A stretch of DNA of 64,000 nucleotides, taken from contig JAKPAG010000098.1 of the NCBI GenBank assembly GCA_029779535.1, positions 110,993 to 174,992 of the forward strand, read 5' to 3'. The position numbers and the translations under genes were made by a program. This DNA is from Pseudomonadota bacterium. Its GTDB lineage: Bacteria > Pseudomonadota > Alphaproteobacteria > Sphingomonadales > Sphingomonadaceae. Positions 1-8,493 of the stretch are shown here, one piece after another (the first letter of the stretch is position 1; each line of letters opens with the position of its first letter). A model generated the notes under the pieces. It worked only from the letters and a program-made list of their open reading frames with translations. It made no database searches and was not told where the DNA came from.

Positions 1-1
1 G

Positions 2-580
2 CCGCTAGGGGTGGATCTGGCGCGATTTGCCAGTCCTGCCGCAGCGCCTGTCCTGCCGGTTAGGGCCCTTTACGCTGGGGTTTGGTCGCGGCGCAAAGGC
101 TGCGATCAGTTCGCTGCCTTGCTTGAGGCAGAGCCCGACCTCGACCTGCTCCATGTCGGCACGGTCGGCGATCTGCCGCTGCTGGAGCATCCCCGCTTCA
201 AGTCGGTCGGCCATCAGCCGCAAGCCCGGTTGGCTGAACTAATGCGGGACAGGCACCTGTTCCTGTTCCCAAGTCGCGACGATGGATTCGGCATGGTCAT
301 GGCCGAGGCGCTGGCCAGCGGGATGCATGTGGTGGCCAGCGACGCCAGTGGCGGCCCTGACCTGGCTGACATGGTTGGCAGTGAATTCGTGGCCGTATTC
401 CCCGCCGGGGAGAGCGCAGCGTTCCACGCCGCAGTGCGGGGGCAGATCAAGGCGATCGCGGCCGCCGCCGCAGCCGGGCCAATCGCGGTCCCGCCCGAGC
501 GCCTCGCGAACCTTTCGTGGCAGGCCTATGGTGAGCGTTACGATGCCATGCTGCGCCGCCTGCTAGATGCCCGGCAATGA
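2..580 (+). CDS. glycosyltransferase family 4/1, C-terminal part
   Basis: The reading frame is open to the left edge, so the gene starts outside the window; the GTG at position 11 is only the first internal start codon. The visible part is the C-terminal nucleotide-sugar-binding half of a GT-B glycosyltransferase. It has a YAGVWSRRKG strand-loop, then FLFPSRDDGFGMVMAEALASGMHVVAS, which is the usual E-x7-E type donor-binding region (here FGMVMAEALASG) of family 4 enzymes. Such enzymes transfer a sugar from an activated donor to a growing polysaccharide or lipid acceptor on the cytoplasmic face. The stop overlaps the next start by four bases (ATGA), so it is translationally coupled to the following gene in a surface-glycan operon. 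The sugar and acceptor cannot be told from sequence. Confidence 0.85.
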   Translation, partial: PLGVDLARFASPAAAPVLPVRALYAGVWSRRKGCDQFAALLEAEPDLDLLHVGTVGDLPLLEHPRFKSVGHQPQARLAELMRDRHLFLFPSRDDGFGMVMAEALASGMHVVASDASGGPDLADMVGSEFVAVFPAGESAAFHAAVRGQIKAIAAAAAAGPIAVPPERLANLSWQAYGERYDAMLRRLLDARQ

Positions 581-1539
581 AAGCCCTGGTCATCTGCGCC
601 TACATGGGGCCGCTGCCAAGCCTGATGCCGTTGTGGATCAGGACGGCCGCGCATAATCCGCAGGTCGATTTCCTGATCGTGAGCGACCAGGCCGAGCCCG
701 AAGGTCTTCCCGCGAACGTCCGGTTCCAGCATGCCACGCTGGCTGCGCTAGCCGAGCACTGGAGCGCGCTGCTGGGGTTTGAGGTGGCCTTGACGTCGCC
801 GTACAAGCTGAATGATTTCAAATCGTTGTTCTGGTCTCTGGTGCCAGAACTCGATCGCTATGACTATTGGGGATATTGCGATCTTGATGTCCTGTTCGGG
901 GACCTTGCGCCATTGCTGGACCAGCGCCTTGGTCGTTACGACATGATCCTGTCCGAAGGGCACTTGCGGTTCCTGCGCAATGACGATCGCACGCGCCAGG
1001 CGTTTCGCGCCGTGCGCCAGCCGCGCGGCTGGCGCGACATCCTGACCGATCCGGTCAATTTCGGCATGGATGAACACTGGGGCATCAATCAGGTGTTCAG
1101 GGCGCCCGATCGCGGCTGGTTTGCCAATTCGGCCTTGATCGCGGACATTCACCCCTCGTTCCGGCAGATGCGGCGGTTGCCGCATCTGCCAAACCACCGG
1201 ATCCAGGCCTTCTACTGGCAGGACGGGCGAATCTATCGAGAATTCATCGCTGCGGATGAGCGGCGCACCGAGGAATACCTGTATATCCACCTCCAGAAGC
1301 GCACCGTGCCGATCGATCCGGCCAGCGCCGATGCGGCAGCGTTCAATATCGATCCGGGCGGCATCGCCCCGCGCCGCCCGGGGGATGAGGCGGAGCGGTC
1401 GATGCGTCGGCGCAACCCCTGGCATTGGCCCAATTCCGCCGAGGCACGCATCCTGATCAGGCAACTGCGCAGCCGGATGTTTGGCGGCACTGATGTGTTC
1501 GAGCCCAAGGACCGCCCATCTCCAGAATCGGGAGCCTGA
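577..1539 (+). CDS. DUF6625-type protein of a polysaccharide cluster
   Basis: A 320-residue protein without signal peptide. The motifs YKLNDFKSLF and WGYCDLDVLFGDL resemble a family (DUF6625) commonly found among capsule and lipopolysaccharide genes. The D-x-D in CDLD resembles the metal/nucleotide-sugar site of GT-A glycosyltransferases, so a glycosyltransferase role is likely but unproven. The start overlaps the stop of the preceding glycosyltransferase (ATGA), and an acyltransferase follows after three bases. Function beyond glycan assembly or decoration is inference from context. Confidence 0.7.
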   Translation: MKALVICAYMGPLPSLMPLWIRTAAHNPQVDFLIVSDQAEPEGLPANVRFQHATLAALAEHWSALLGFEVALTSPYKLNDFKSLFWSLVPELDRYDYWGYCDLDVLFGDLAPLLDQRLGRYDMILSEGHLRFLRNDDRTRQAFRAVRQPRGWRDILTDPVNFGMDEHWGINQVFRAPDRGWFANSALIADIHPSFRQMRRLPHLPNHRIQAFYWQDGRIYREFIAADERRTEEYLYIHLQKRTVPIDPASADAAAFNIDPGGIAPRRPGDEAERSMRRRNPWHWPNSAEARILIRQLRSRMFGGTDVFEPKDRPSPESGA

Positions 1540-1542
1540 GCC

Positions 1543-2625
1543 ATGCCCTATCGCCCGGCGCATCCATTGTCCGCCGCCGGATCGAGCAGGATCGATATGC
1601 TGCGCCTTGCGCTGGTTGGGCAGGTGCTGCTGGGGCACTATGCGATGATCGCTTACCCACGGTTCCCCGATCTTGATTTCGGGCGGGCAGCAGATGTCTA
1701 CGTTGGGCTGTTTCGCCTTGTTTCCAGATTCGGATCGCAGGCGGCATTCGTCTTTGTCTGCATCAGCGGTTATTTCCTGGTGCCGCGCCTGCTCGCAACA
1801 GCGCTCAAGGTTGCGGGGGCCGAGCCGATCGGGGCGTTCCTGCTGGGGCGGTTGAAGCGCATCTATCCCACCCTGGTCGCCGCGTTGGTCCTGACGCTGG
1901 TCTGCGATGCCGCCGGAATCTGGGGGCTTGGGGCTGAACCGTTCTATCGCCGCTTTGGCGTTTATGATGCGGTGGCGGCGCTTAACTGGCGCACGGGGCT
2001 GGGCAATCTGCTGTCATTGCAGCCAACCTGGTCCGACGCGTTCGGCACGAATGGACCGTTGTGGACGCTGGGCTATATCGTCCAGTTCTATTGCATTGGC
2101 GCCTTGCTGGCCGAAGCCCTGCGCCGCGGGCGGCGCACGGGTCTGGCGTTGGCCCTGGTGATCATCGCGCTGGGCCTCGCGTTTGCGCAGGCCTGGTTGC
2201 TGGTGCTGGCCTGCTGGCTGAGCTGCGCGTTGGTTCGCTGGATCAAGCCGGCCGGGCGCAGGCAGGCCTGGTTTGAACTGCTGCTGGGGCTTGGCCTGTT
2301 CGTTGCCGCCAATCGCCTTCCGGTCAACCTGGGGATCATGGCCTGCGGGATCAGCGGGTGCCTTTGGTTGCACGCGCTTAACAGCGATCTGCCGGTCAGG
2401 CGCCTGGTGCAGCTGCCGCCGGCGCTGCAACGGCTGAACGCGGCCAGTTTTGGCATCTATGCTTTCCACTTTCCGCTTGCGGTCCTCGCCTATGCTGCGA
2501 TTGCGCCGCATGTTGATACTGCGGGCCTGCTGTTTCGGGTGGCCTGGCCGGTGATCGCCGCAGCGCCGGTGATCGTGCTGGCATTCCAGTGGCAAGACCT
2601 GGTGCAGCGCCGGTTTGGAGCGTGA
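1543..2625 (+). CDS. acyltransferase 3 family membrane protein
   Basis: A 360-residue integral membrane protein with about ten hydrophobic segments, of the acyltransferase 3 type (OafA/NodX-like). These proteins move acetyl or similar groups from the cytoplasm onto sugars of surface polysaccharides. The N-terminal block IDMLRLALVGQVLLGHYAMIAYPRF holds the early R and H residues typical of the family (R-x8-H). It lies in the same operon as the flanking glycosyltransferases, three bases after the previous stop and ten before the next start, so O-acylation of the same glycan is the likely role. Confidence 0.8.
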   Translation: MPYRPAHPLSAAGSSRIDMLRLALVGQVLLGHYAMIAYPRFPDLDFGRAADVYVGLFRLVSRFGSQAAFVFVCISGYFLVPRLLATALKVAGAEPIGAFLLGRLKRIYPTLVAALVLTLVCDAAGIWGLGAEPFYRRFGVYDAVAALNWRTGLGNLLSLQPTWSDAFGTNGPLWTLGYIVQFYCIGALLAEALRRGRRTGLALALVIIALGLAFAQAWLLVLACWLSCALVRWIKPAGRRQAWFELLLGLGLFVAANRLPVNLGIMACGISGCLWLHALNSDLPVRRLVQLPPALQRLNAASFGIYAFHFPLAVLAYAAIAPHVDTAGLLFRVAWPVIAAAPVIVLAFQWQDLVQRRFGA

Positions 2626-2634
2626 GGGACGATA

Positions 2635-3633
2635 ATGGGCAGCGCGCCTAAGATTTCCGTGATGATGGCTGTCCGCAACGGCGAAAAGTTCCTGCAGGAA
2701 GCGCTGGACAGCGTCCTTTCTCAAGAGGGCGTGGATTTTGAGTTCGTCGCGGTCGATGACGGCAGCACCGATGGTACAGTCGCCATCCTTGAAGCCTGCC
2801 GCGACCCGCGCCTGCGGATTGTCCGCAACACCAACCACGGGCTGGTGAACGCTCTGAACCTTGGCTTCGCCTCGGTTCGGGGTGACTATATCGCGCGGAT
2901 GGATTCGGATGATGTCTGCTTGCCGGGACGCCTGGCCAAGCAGTCAGCCTTGCTCGACGCCAATCCGGATGTCGATATGGTGCACGCCTCGGCGCGGATC
3001 ATCGACGATTCAGGCAAGGGCAGCCGGATCATCATGGCGACGCCTGGCACGCAGGATGATTATCGGGCCGTTCTGACGGATGAAGTCCCCGGCAAGCCGA
3101 TCATCAATCCGACCGTGATGATCCGCCGCAGCTCGCTCGCCCAGACCGGCGGCTATCGCGACAGTCCTTCGTGTGAAGACCACGAGTTCTGGCTGCGGGT
3201 GCTGGATAGCTGGAAATTCATGGCAATCCCTGAAGTGCTGCTGCTCTACCGCCAGCATCTGGGCGGCATTTCGCGGGTCAACTCGCGCGAACAGGCGACC
3301 TCGCACGTAATGAACTGCGTCGCCTATCGGATCCGGCGCGAAACCGGGATTGACCTGTTTGACGAAGATCCCGCCACTTACCATGCGCTGCGAACCCAGC
3401 TTGGGCTGCGGGCGGATGCGATCATGCCCACGATCGTGGCGGTCCACGCGCTGCGCCGCCATGTCAAATTGCGGCGCTGGGGGCAGGCGTGGCACAGCCT
3501 GGTCACGGTAGTCCGCAACAAGGGGCTGCCCCTGCTGCGCGATCAGGGAGTCCGTAGCGAATTGCAGCGCCTACAGCGCGAAGCGATGGCCGAATACAAG
3601 GCCGTTCTTGCCCGTGCGGCGAAGCAAGGCTAG
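2635..3633 (+). CDS. glycosyltransferase family 2
   Basis: A 332-residue GT-A type glycosyltransferase. The N-terminus ISVMMAVRNGEKFLQEALDSVLSQ is the classic GT2 opening. VAVDDGSTDGT gives the first nucleotide-binding Asp, and YIARMDSDDVCLPGRL holds the D-x-D metal site. CEDHEFWLRV matches the catalytic-base ED region. About 100 C-terminal residues are helical and basic. It probably adds one sugar to the glycan built by this operon. Upstream spacing to the acyltransferase is ten bases. Confidence 0.88.
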   Translation: MGSAPKISVMMAVRNGEKFLQEALDSVLSQEGVDFEFVAVDDGSTDGTVAILEACRDPRLRIVRNTNHGLVNALNLGFASVRGDYIARMDSDDVCLPGRLAKQSALLDANPDVDMVHASARIIDDSGKGSRIIMATPGTQDDYRAVLTDEVPGKPIINPTVMIRRSSLAQTGGYRDSPSCEDHEFWLRVLDSWKFMAIPEVLLLYRQHLGGISRVNSREQATSHVMNCVAYRIRRETGIDLFDEDPATYHALRTQLGLRADAIMPTIVAVHALRRHVKLRRWGQAWHSLVTVVRNKGLPLLRDQGVRSELQRLQREAMAEYKAVLARAAKQG

Positions 3634-3642
3634 CATCGCGGC

Positions 3643-3912
3643 ATGGTGTTTTCATTAGTCATCGGGATTCTGGCCGCGTGCTATGGTGCAAGCCGGATCA
3701 TGTTGCGGGTGGGGCTGTTTCCCGGAAACGCGAACGGACTGCGCGCCGCACATTTTTCTGCGGCATTTGCCGTTCTGCTGCTGGACGTGCTGCTCAAGCA
3801 AACCCTGGGCGGATTTTCGGCGCGTGCGGCGGTGTGGGTCCTGGCAGTCCAGCTGGGCTGGTACCTGCTCGACCTCAAGCGCGGCCGCATCCCTGCCGCT
3901 GCTTCAGGGTAA
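3643..3912 (+). CDS. small membrane protein, unknown function
   Basis: An 89-residue hydrophobic protein with three predicted membrane segments (about residues 3-20, 35-52 and 62-76). It starts ten bases after the GT2 gene and looks like the last gene of the polysaccharide operon. Its last nine bases overlap the end of the convergent gene on the other strand. I do not recognise a family. Confidence 0.6.
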   Translation: MVFSLVIGILAACYGASRIMLRVGLFPGNANGLRAAHFSAAFAVLLLDVLLKQTLGGFSARAAVWVLAVQLGWYLLDLKRGRIPAAASG

Positions 3913-4503
3913 CAGGTACCAGGCCACGCGGGGCAGGAAGTTCAATTTGCCGCTGCGCTGCACTTTGGTGATGCCCGTGACGCGATATTCCATCATGGTG
4001 AAGGTCACGCCCAGATCGGCGTAAACCATGAGCTTTCCGCCCGGAATGTAGTTCTGCCGGGTCGGTGGGCCCAGCCGGTTGAGAAGGGTATCCTCGTCTG
4101 TGCCCAGGCCAATGCCGAGCACATCCGGACAGCCCACGCTGCCCACGCCGGGGCCGGAGCAGCTGATTGTTTCCGTCCTGCCCGCAGCGTTGAACTGGAC
4201 AGTCGTCTTGAGGTCGCCCCCTTCGTTGTATTGCCAGCGCATGTCATTATCCAGCCGCGCGGCTGGCTGGCCGCGCAGGTAGATCACCTCCTCGCGCGGG
4301 GCGTCGATCATCAACGGCCCCATCATCAAGGAGGCGATGCGGAAGCGATGGGTCGTGTAAAGTGCGACCGCCAGCAGCAGGATCGTCATGCTGGCAAGGA
4401 TCAGCCGCCCGATTCCGGGCGATTGCCAGCCGGATTGCTGCTTGCGCCGCCGCTTGCGCCGCTCCGACTTTTGCTCGGCCTGGGCCGCAGCATCCTCGCT
4501 CAT
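3904..4503 (-). CDS. membrane-anchored hypothetical protein
   Basis: The ORF track starts at 4797, but the sequence before MSEDAAAQ is not protein-like, and the chosen ATG at 4503 gives 199 residues. Layout: a charged N-terminus rich in Lys and Arg (residues 10-25, RRKRRRKQQ), one membrane segment (about 34-50), then a roughly 145-residue periplasmic part. The periplasmic part carries short motifs such as GIGLGTDEDTLLNRLGPPTRQ, reminiscent of small outer-envelope or BamE-like folds. That likeness is weak. It ends convergently with the small membrane protein gene, overlapping it by nine bases. Confidence 0.6.
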   Translation of the reverse strand: MSEDAAAQAEQKSERRKRRRKQQSGWQSPGIGRLILASMTILLLAVALYTTHRFRIASLMMGPLMIDAPREEVIYLRGQPAARLDNDMRWQYNEGGDLKTTVQFNAAGRTETISCSGPGVGSVGCPDVLGIGLGTDEDTLLNRLGPPTRQNYIPGGKLMVYADLGVTFTMMEYRVTGITKVQRSGKLNFLPRVAWYLLP

Positions 4504-4579
4504 GTCCGTGCGCCCCACATATTCGGCATTTCGAAACGCGGTATCTAACCCAACCGCGCGTATCGTCAATCGCCTGCCG

Positions 4580-5449
4580 TCAACGCGTCGGCACTGGGGC
4601 ATCACCGGTGTAGTCGTAGAAGCCACGACCGGTCTTGCGGCCCAGCCATCCGGCTTCGACGTATTTGACCAGCAGCGGGGCAGGGCGATACTTGCTGTCG
4701 CCGGTGGTGTTGTAAAGCACCTTGACGATGTCGAGGCAGGTGTCGAGCCCGACGAAATCCGCCAGTTCCAGAGGCCCCATCGGATGGTTGAGGCCAAGGC
4801 GGCAGCCCTTGTCGATATCGGCGATGCTGGCAGTGCCCTGGCCCAGCACGAACACGGCCTCGTTGATCATCGGCAGCAGGATGCGGTTGACGACGAAGCC
4901 CGGCTCGTCCTCGGCCTGGACGACCTGCTTGCCCAGGCTTTCCGCGAAGGCGCGCGTGCGGGCCACAGTATCGGCGCCGGTCGCGAGGCCCGGGATCACC
5001 TCGATCAGGCCCATCACCGGAACGGGATTGAAAAAGTGCAGGCCGATGAAGCGCTTGGGATCGGGCGAGCTGGTCGCCATGCGGGTGATCGGGATCGAAC
5101 TGGTGTTCGACGCCATGATCGCGTCCTCGCGCAGCACCTTGCCGGCCGCTTCGAAGATCTTGCGCTTGATTTCTTCCTTCTCGGTCGCCGCCTCGATGAT
5201 CAGGTCGGCTTCGGTGAACAGGGCATAGTCACCCACCGGGGTGATGCGCGCCAGGGTGGCCTCGGCTTCGGCCGGAGTCAGCTTTTCGCGGGAAACCAGG
5301 CGGGTCAGCGCCTTGTCGATATTGGCCTTGGCCTTTTCCGCCAGGGCCACGTCGATGTCGGACAGCAGAACCTTCATGCCGCACTGGGCCACCTGCTGGG
5401 TGATACCCGAACCCATCTGGCCCGCGCCGATAACCGCCACTGTCCGCAT
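4580..5449 (-). CDS. 3-hydroxybutyryl-CoA/3-hydroxyacyl-CoA dehydrogenase
   Basis: A 289-residue NAD-dependent dehydrogenase oxidising L-3-hydroxyacyl-CoA to 3-ketoacyl-CoA. The N-terminal Rossmann motif is GAGQMGSGITQQ, followed by an acidic SDID that favours NAD. ASNTSSIPIT and GLHFFNPVPVMGLIEV carry the catalytic Ser and His of the family, and EPGFVVNRI begins the C-terminal helical dimerisation domain (GPLELADFVGLD). The ATG at 5449 is preceded by GGGAATGGGAC, so it is preferred over the ORF-track start at 5476. The next gene upstream (adenosyltransferase) ends 62 bases away and is co-oriented. A role in butanoate, polyhydroxybutyrate or fatty-acid metabolism is general to the family. Confidence 0.9.
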   Translation of the reverse strand: MRTVAVIGAGQMGSGITQQVAQCGMKVLLSDIDVALAEKAKANIDKALTRLVSREKLTPAEAEATLARITPVGDYALFTEADLIIEAATEKEEIKRKIFEAAGKVLREDAIMASNTSSIPITRMATSSPDPKRFIGLHFFNPVPVMGLIEVIPGLATGADTVARTRAFAESLGKQVVQAEDEPGFVVNRILLPMINEAVFVLGQGTASIADIDKGCRLGLNHPMGPLELADFVGLDTCLDIVKVLYNTTGDSKYRPAPLLVKYVEAGWLGRKTGRGFYDYTGDAPVPTR

Positions 5450-5511
5450 GTCCCATTCCCTTCGCACTTGCAGCAAACGCGAGGCTGACTAGCGGGGGAA
5501 ACCGCGCTTGG

Positions 5512-6081
5512 CTAGCGATTCTGGCCCGGCACCCACAGGACTTCGCTGCCCGCCGCGATGTTCAGGGCACGGGCCAGCACGAACAGGTAGTCGGACAGAC
5601 GGTTGATATAGGCCAGGGCCGCCGGATTGACGGGTTCCTGCGCGGCCAGCGCGGTCATCGCGCGTTCGGCGCGGCGGGTGGTGGCGCGGGCCACGTGGGT
5701 GTGGGCCGCGGCGGGATTGCCCCCGGGCAGGATAAAGCTGGTCAGCGGCGGCAGCGGGGCGTTGACCCGGTCGATCTCCGCCTCCAGCCAGGCGGCCTGT
5801 TCGGGCACGATCCGCAGGGTCATTTCCCCGGGGGTAAAGTCCTCTCCCGGGGTGGCCAGATCGGCGCCCAGGTCGAACAGATCGTTCTGGATCCGAACCA
5901 GCGCAGCGCGGTGCTCAAACGTATCTAGCGCGGACACCACCACACCTAGCGCGCTGTTCGCCTCATCGACCGCGCCGATCGCTTCCATCCGCGCGGCATG
6001 CTTGGGACAACGCGAACCATCGACCAGTCCGGTCGTGCCATCGTCACCCGTGCGGGTGTAGATCTTGTTCAGCTTGACCAT
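5512..6081 (-). CDS. cob(I)alamin adenosyltransferase, PduO/MMAB type
   Basis: A 189-residue enzyme that transfers adenosyl from ATP to cob(I)alamin to make coenzyme B12. The ATP-binding N-terminus KIYTRTGDDGTTGL and the later ATTRRAERA are signatures of the PduO family. The length matches single-domain members. It lies four bases from the HIG1-like gene and shares its direction, so it belongs to a short operon with that gene and the glutamyl-Q tRNA synthetase. Confidence 0.92.
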   Translation of the reverse strand: MVKLNKIYTRTGDDGTTGLVDGSRCPKHAARMEAIGAVDEANSALGVVVSALDTFEHRAALVRIQNDLFDLGADLATPGEDFTPGEMTLRIVPEQAAWLEAEIDRVNAPLPPLTSFILPGGNPAAAHTHVARATTRRAERAMTALAAQEPVNPAALAYINRLSDYLFVLARALNIAAGSEVLWVPGQNR

Positions 6082-6085
6082 GGGA

Positions 6086-6316
6086 TCACCGGCTGGCGAA
6101 CAGCAGCATGGCCACCACCATCACCGCGGCGCCCTGCCACAGGATGCGGGCCATCATCATCTTGTTCTGCTTGAGCTGCATTTCGCTCGGGCCGGTGGCG
6201 TCGCCGCGTTCAAGGTCCTCGCGGGTGCTTTGCATGAAGGCGGAGATGCCGCGGCCCAGGCTGACGAGGACCATGGCCATGGCGATGACCAGGACAGGGA
6301 TCAGGAACATGTTCAT
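6086..6316 (-). CDS. HIG1-domain-like twin-transmembrane protein
   Basis: A 76-residue protein with two hydrophobic helices (about residues 3-22 and 57-73) joined by a charged loop. QLKQNKMMMARILWQ resembles the QNKMM...R-x2-QG signature of HIG1/twin-transmembrane proteins common in sphingomonads. Mitochondrial HIG1 proteins modulate cytochrome oxidase; a like role here is inference. The ORF track merges it into a longer frame, but the ATG at 6316, five bases after the GluQ-RS stop, gives the sensible start. Confidence 0.75.
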   Translation of the reverse strand: MNMFLIPVLVIAMAMVLVSLGRGISAFMQSTREDLERGDATGPSEMQLKQNKMMMARILWQGAAVMVVAMLLFASR

Positions 6317-6321
6317 GGGGC

Positions 6322-7161
6322 TCACCCTACGCCCTTGCCGAATGAAAGGCCAGTGGGCAGCCGCCCGGCGCGCAAGGCGGCGGCGAGAGCGGGCCCGTCT
6401 TCCCCGGCGCGGCGCAGGTCGGCGAGGGCGGGGGAGCCGCGGCGCTTGGCCAGCTTGCGCCCGTCCGCCTCGAGGAGCAGCAGGTGGTGGTGCCAGACCG
6501 GCACCGGCAGGCCGAGCAGCGCCTGGAGCAAGCGGTGGATGTGGCTGGCGGCAAACAGGTCCAGCCCGCGCGTGACCAGCGTGATCCCGTCCGCCGCATC
6601 GTCGAGCGTGGCGGCCAGGTGGTAGCTCGCCGGGGCCTCCTTGCGCAGCAGCACCACGTCGCCAAACTGCTCGGGCCGGCAGACCTGCGGCCCGGCGAGC
6701 TCGTCCAGCCATTCGAGCGGTCCGGCCTGCTGGGCCGCGCGGGCCATGTCGAGCCGCCAGGCGACCGGCGCGTCCGGCGGGGCGCTGCGGCCCCGGCAGG
6801 TGCCGGGATATATCGGTCCGTCCGGCCCGAATTCGCGTGCCTGTTCAGCCACTTGCGCGCGGGTGCAGGTGCAGGGATAGAGCAGCCCCATGGCCTTGAG
6901 CCGCTCCCCCGCCGCGGCGTAGCTCGCCAGCCGTTCCGACTGGAACACCACCGGCCCGTCCCAGGCCAGCCCCAGCCATTCGAGGTCCGCCAGTATTTCC
7001 GGCACCAGGTCCGCCCGGCTGCGGGTGCCATCAATGTCCTCGATCCGCACCGCGAATTCGCCGCCGCGCTCCCGCGCCAGGTCGTGCGCGACGATCGCCG
7101 CATGGGCATGGCCCAGGTGGAGCAGGCCATTGGGGCTGGGGGCAAAGCGGGTGCGGATCAT
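6322..7161 (-). CDS. gluQ: glutamyl-Q tRNA(Asp) synthetase
   Basis: A 279-residue truncated GluRS paralogue that loads glutamate onto queuosine in the tRNA-Asp anticodon. FAPSPNGLLHLGHAHAA contains the HIGH-type motif (HLGH), KLAKRRGS is the KMSKS-type loop, and YPCTCTRAQ with YPGTC gives the Cys residues of the zinc site. The anticodon-binding domain of full GluRS is absent, as expected for this family. The ATG at 7161 starts directly at the core fold; an ATG at 7170 would add three residues. It is co-oriented with the HIG1-like gene. Confidence 0.92.
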   Translation of the reverse strand: MIRTRFAPSPNGLLHLGHAHAAIVAHDLARERGGEFAVRIEDIDGTRSRADLVPEILADLEWLGLAWDGPVVFQSERLASYAAAGERLKAMGLLYPCTCTRAQVAEQAREFGPDGPIYPGTCRGRSAPPDAPVAWRLDMARAAQQAGPLEWLDELAGPQVCRPEQFGDVVLLRKEAPASYHLAATLDDAADGITLVTRGLDLFAASHIHRLLQALLGLPVPVWHHHLLLLEADGRKLAKRRGSPALADLRRAGEDGPALAAALRAGRLPTGLSFGKGVG

Positions 7162-7280
7162 CGCGCCCATGCATCCTGTGGATTGCGCCCCGGCGCAAGT
7201 CTTGACGCGGGCGCTGCGGCGTTGTTCCATGCGGCCATGGATTGTCGCCGAACCGTCATATCGGCCTGCAACAAGAGGTC

Positions 7281-7889
7281 ATGCTCAAGGCGGAGCTGAT
7301 CGAGCGCGCGGCCCGGTTCCGCAGCGCAGAGGAGGACCCCCTCCGTCACCTGTCCGATTGTCCTGCGCTGGTCCTGAACGCGGATTATACCCCGCTCAGC
7401 TACTATCCGCTCAGTGTCTGGCCGTGGCAGACCGCGATCAAGGCGGTGTTCCTCGAACGGGTCGACATCGTCGCCACCTATGACCGCGAGGTCCATTCGC
7501 CCACCTGGTCGATGGCGATCCCTTCGGTCATCGCGCTGCGCCAGTATGTGAAACCCAGCGAGTTTCCGGCCTTCACCCGCTTCAACCTGTTCCTGCGCGA
7601 TCGGTTCACCTGCCAGTATTGCGGCAGCCCGCACCAGCTGACCTTCGATCACGTGGTGCCGCGCCGGCTGGGCGGGCAGACCAGCTGGGAAAACGTCGCC
7701 ACGGCCTGCGCACCGTGCAACCTGAAGAAGGGCGGGCGCACGCCAAAACAGGCCGGAATGCCGCTGCTGGTCCAGCCGATCCGCCCGACCAACTGGCAAT
7801 TGCAGGAACGCGGCCGGGGCTTTCCCCCGAACCACCTGCACGAAACCTGGCGCGACTGGCTTTACTGGGACGTCGAGCTGGAGAGCTGA
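7281..7889 (+). CDS. HNH endonuclease family protein
   Basis: A 202-residue protein. CQYCG...LTFDHVVPRRLGG...NVATACAPCNLKKGG is a complete HNH/McrA-type site: two CxxC pairs for structural zinc around the DH-x3-R core. The N-terminal half (LNADYTPLSYYPLSVWPWQTAIK) is characteristic of a conserved stand-alone bacterial HNH family. The ORF track begins at a TTG at 7242, but the ATG at 7281 has AAGAGG six bases upstream and is chosen. It is transcribed divergently from gluQ, and its cellular role is not established. Confidence 0.85.
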   Translation: MLKAELIERAARFRSAEEDPLRHLSDCPALVLNADYTPLSYYPLSVWPWQTAIKAVFLERVDIVATYDREVHSPTWSMAIPSVIALRQYVKPSEFPAFTRFNLFLRDRFTCQYCGSPHQLTFDHVVPRRLGGQTSWENVATACAPCNLKKGGRTPKQAGMPLLVQPIRPTNWQLQERGRGFPPNHLHETWRDWLYWDVELES

Positions 7890-7919
7890 CCGCCGCCGTC
7901 AGAACGCCGAGCTGTGCGG

Positions 7920-8483
7920 TCAGGGCAGGCCAACGAACCCCATTGGCGAGGCCTTGAACTTGGCGGTCGGCGCGCCTTGCGCCAGCACGAACGCGCCCCC
8001 CGCCAGCGGGATGACCCGGTTGACGAAGTCGCTCATCGTGTCCTTCCACTTGGCGGAAATGTACAGTTCGCAAAGCTGGTCCTTGGTCTCCAGCTTGGTT
8101 TCGAAAGTAACCGTTCCGGTTACGTCGGTGGTATAACGCGACGGAGCCATGCACCCGCCCGCGCCGGTGCCGATCCCGACATCGTTGCGCCGGGTTGAAA
8201 ATACCACCGCGCTGGACGAGCGCGAGGTCTGGACCAGTTCGAACACGATCATGTCGTCGACCACGCAGGTCCCCTTGTCCAGGTCCGTCGAATTGATCAC
8301 CTGGGTGCCCTTGTAGCGTGTGAAGGGCATCAGCGTGTCGATCGTGCTTTCCGCCTGGACGATCCGCGCGCGGTTGCAATCGCCTTCGTAAACCACGTTC
8401 TGCGCCTGTGCGGCCGATGTCGCGGCAAGGCCAGCCAGGGCCAGCAGGCCGCTTGCGATACGGATTGTTGCCATTGTCGTCAT
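7920..8483 (-). CDS. exported hypothetical protein of the kinase/FHA/Hsp70 gene run
   Basis: A 187-residue protein with a clear Sec signal peptide (IASGLLALAGLAATSAAQAQ, cleavage near residue 28). The mature part has five or so Cys residues (GDCNRARI, GTCVVDD, GGCMAPS, QLCEL), which could form disulfides, and is predicted to be beta-rich. I recognise no family. It starts ten bases after the stop of the Hsp70-like gene and is co-oriented with the seven genes upstream, so it is likely the last gene of that operon. It may be an envelope component, or a partner of the kinase's Cys-rich outer domain. Both ideas are inference. Confidence 0.65.
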   Translation of the reverse strand: MTTMATIRIASGLLALAGLAATSAAQAQNVVYEGDCNRARIVQAESTIDTLMPFTRYKGTQVINSTDLDKGTCVVDDMIVFELVQTSRSSSAVVFSTRRNDVGIGTGAGGCMAPSRYTTDVTGTVTFETKLETKDQLCELYISAKWKDTMSDFVNRVIPLAGGAFVLAQGAPTAKFKASPMGFVGLP

Positions 8484-8493
8484 TCCCCCTGTG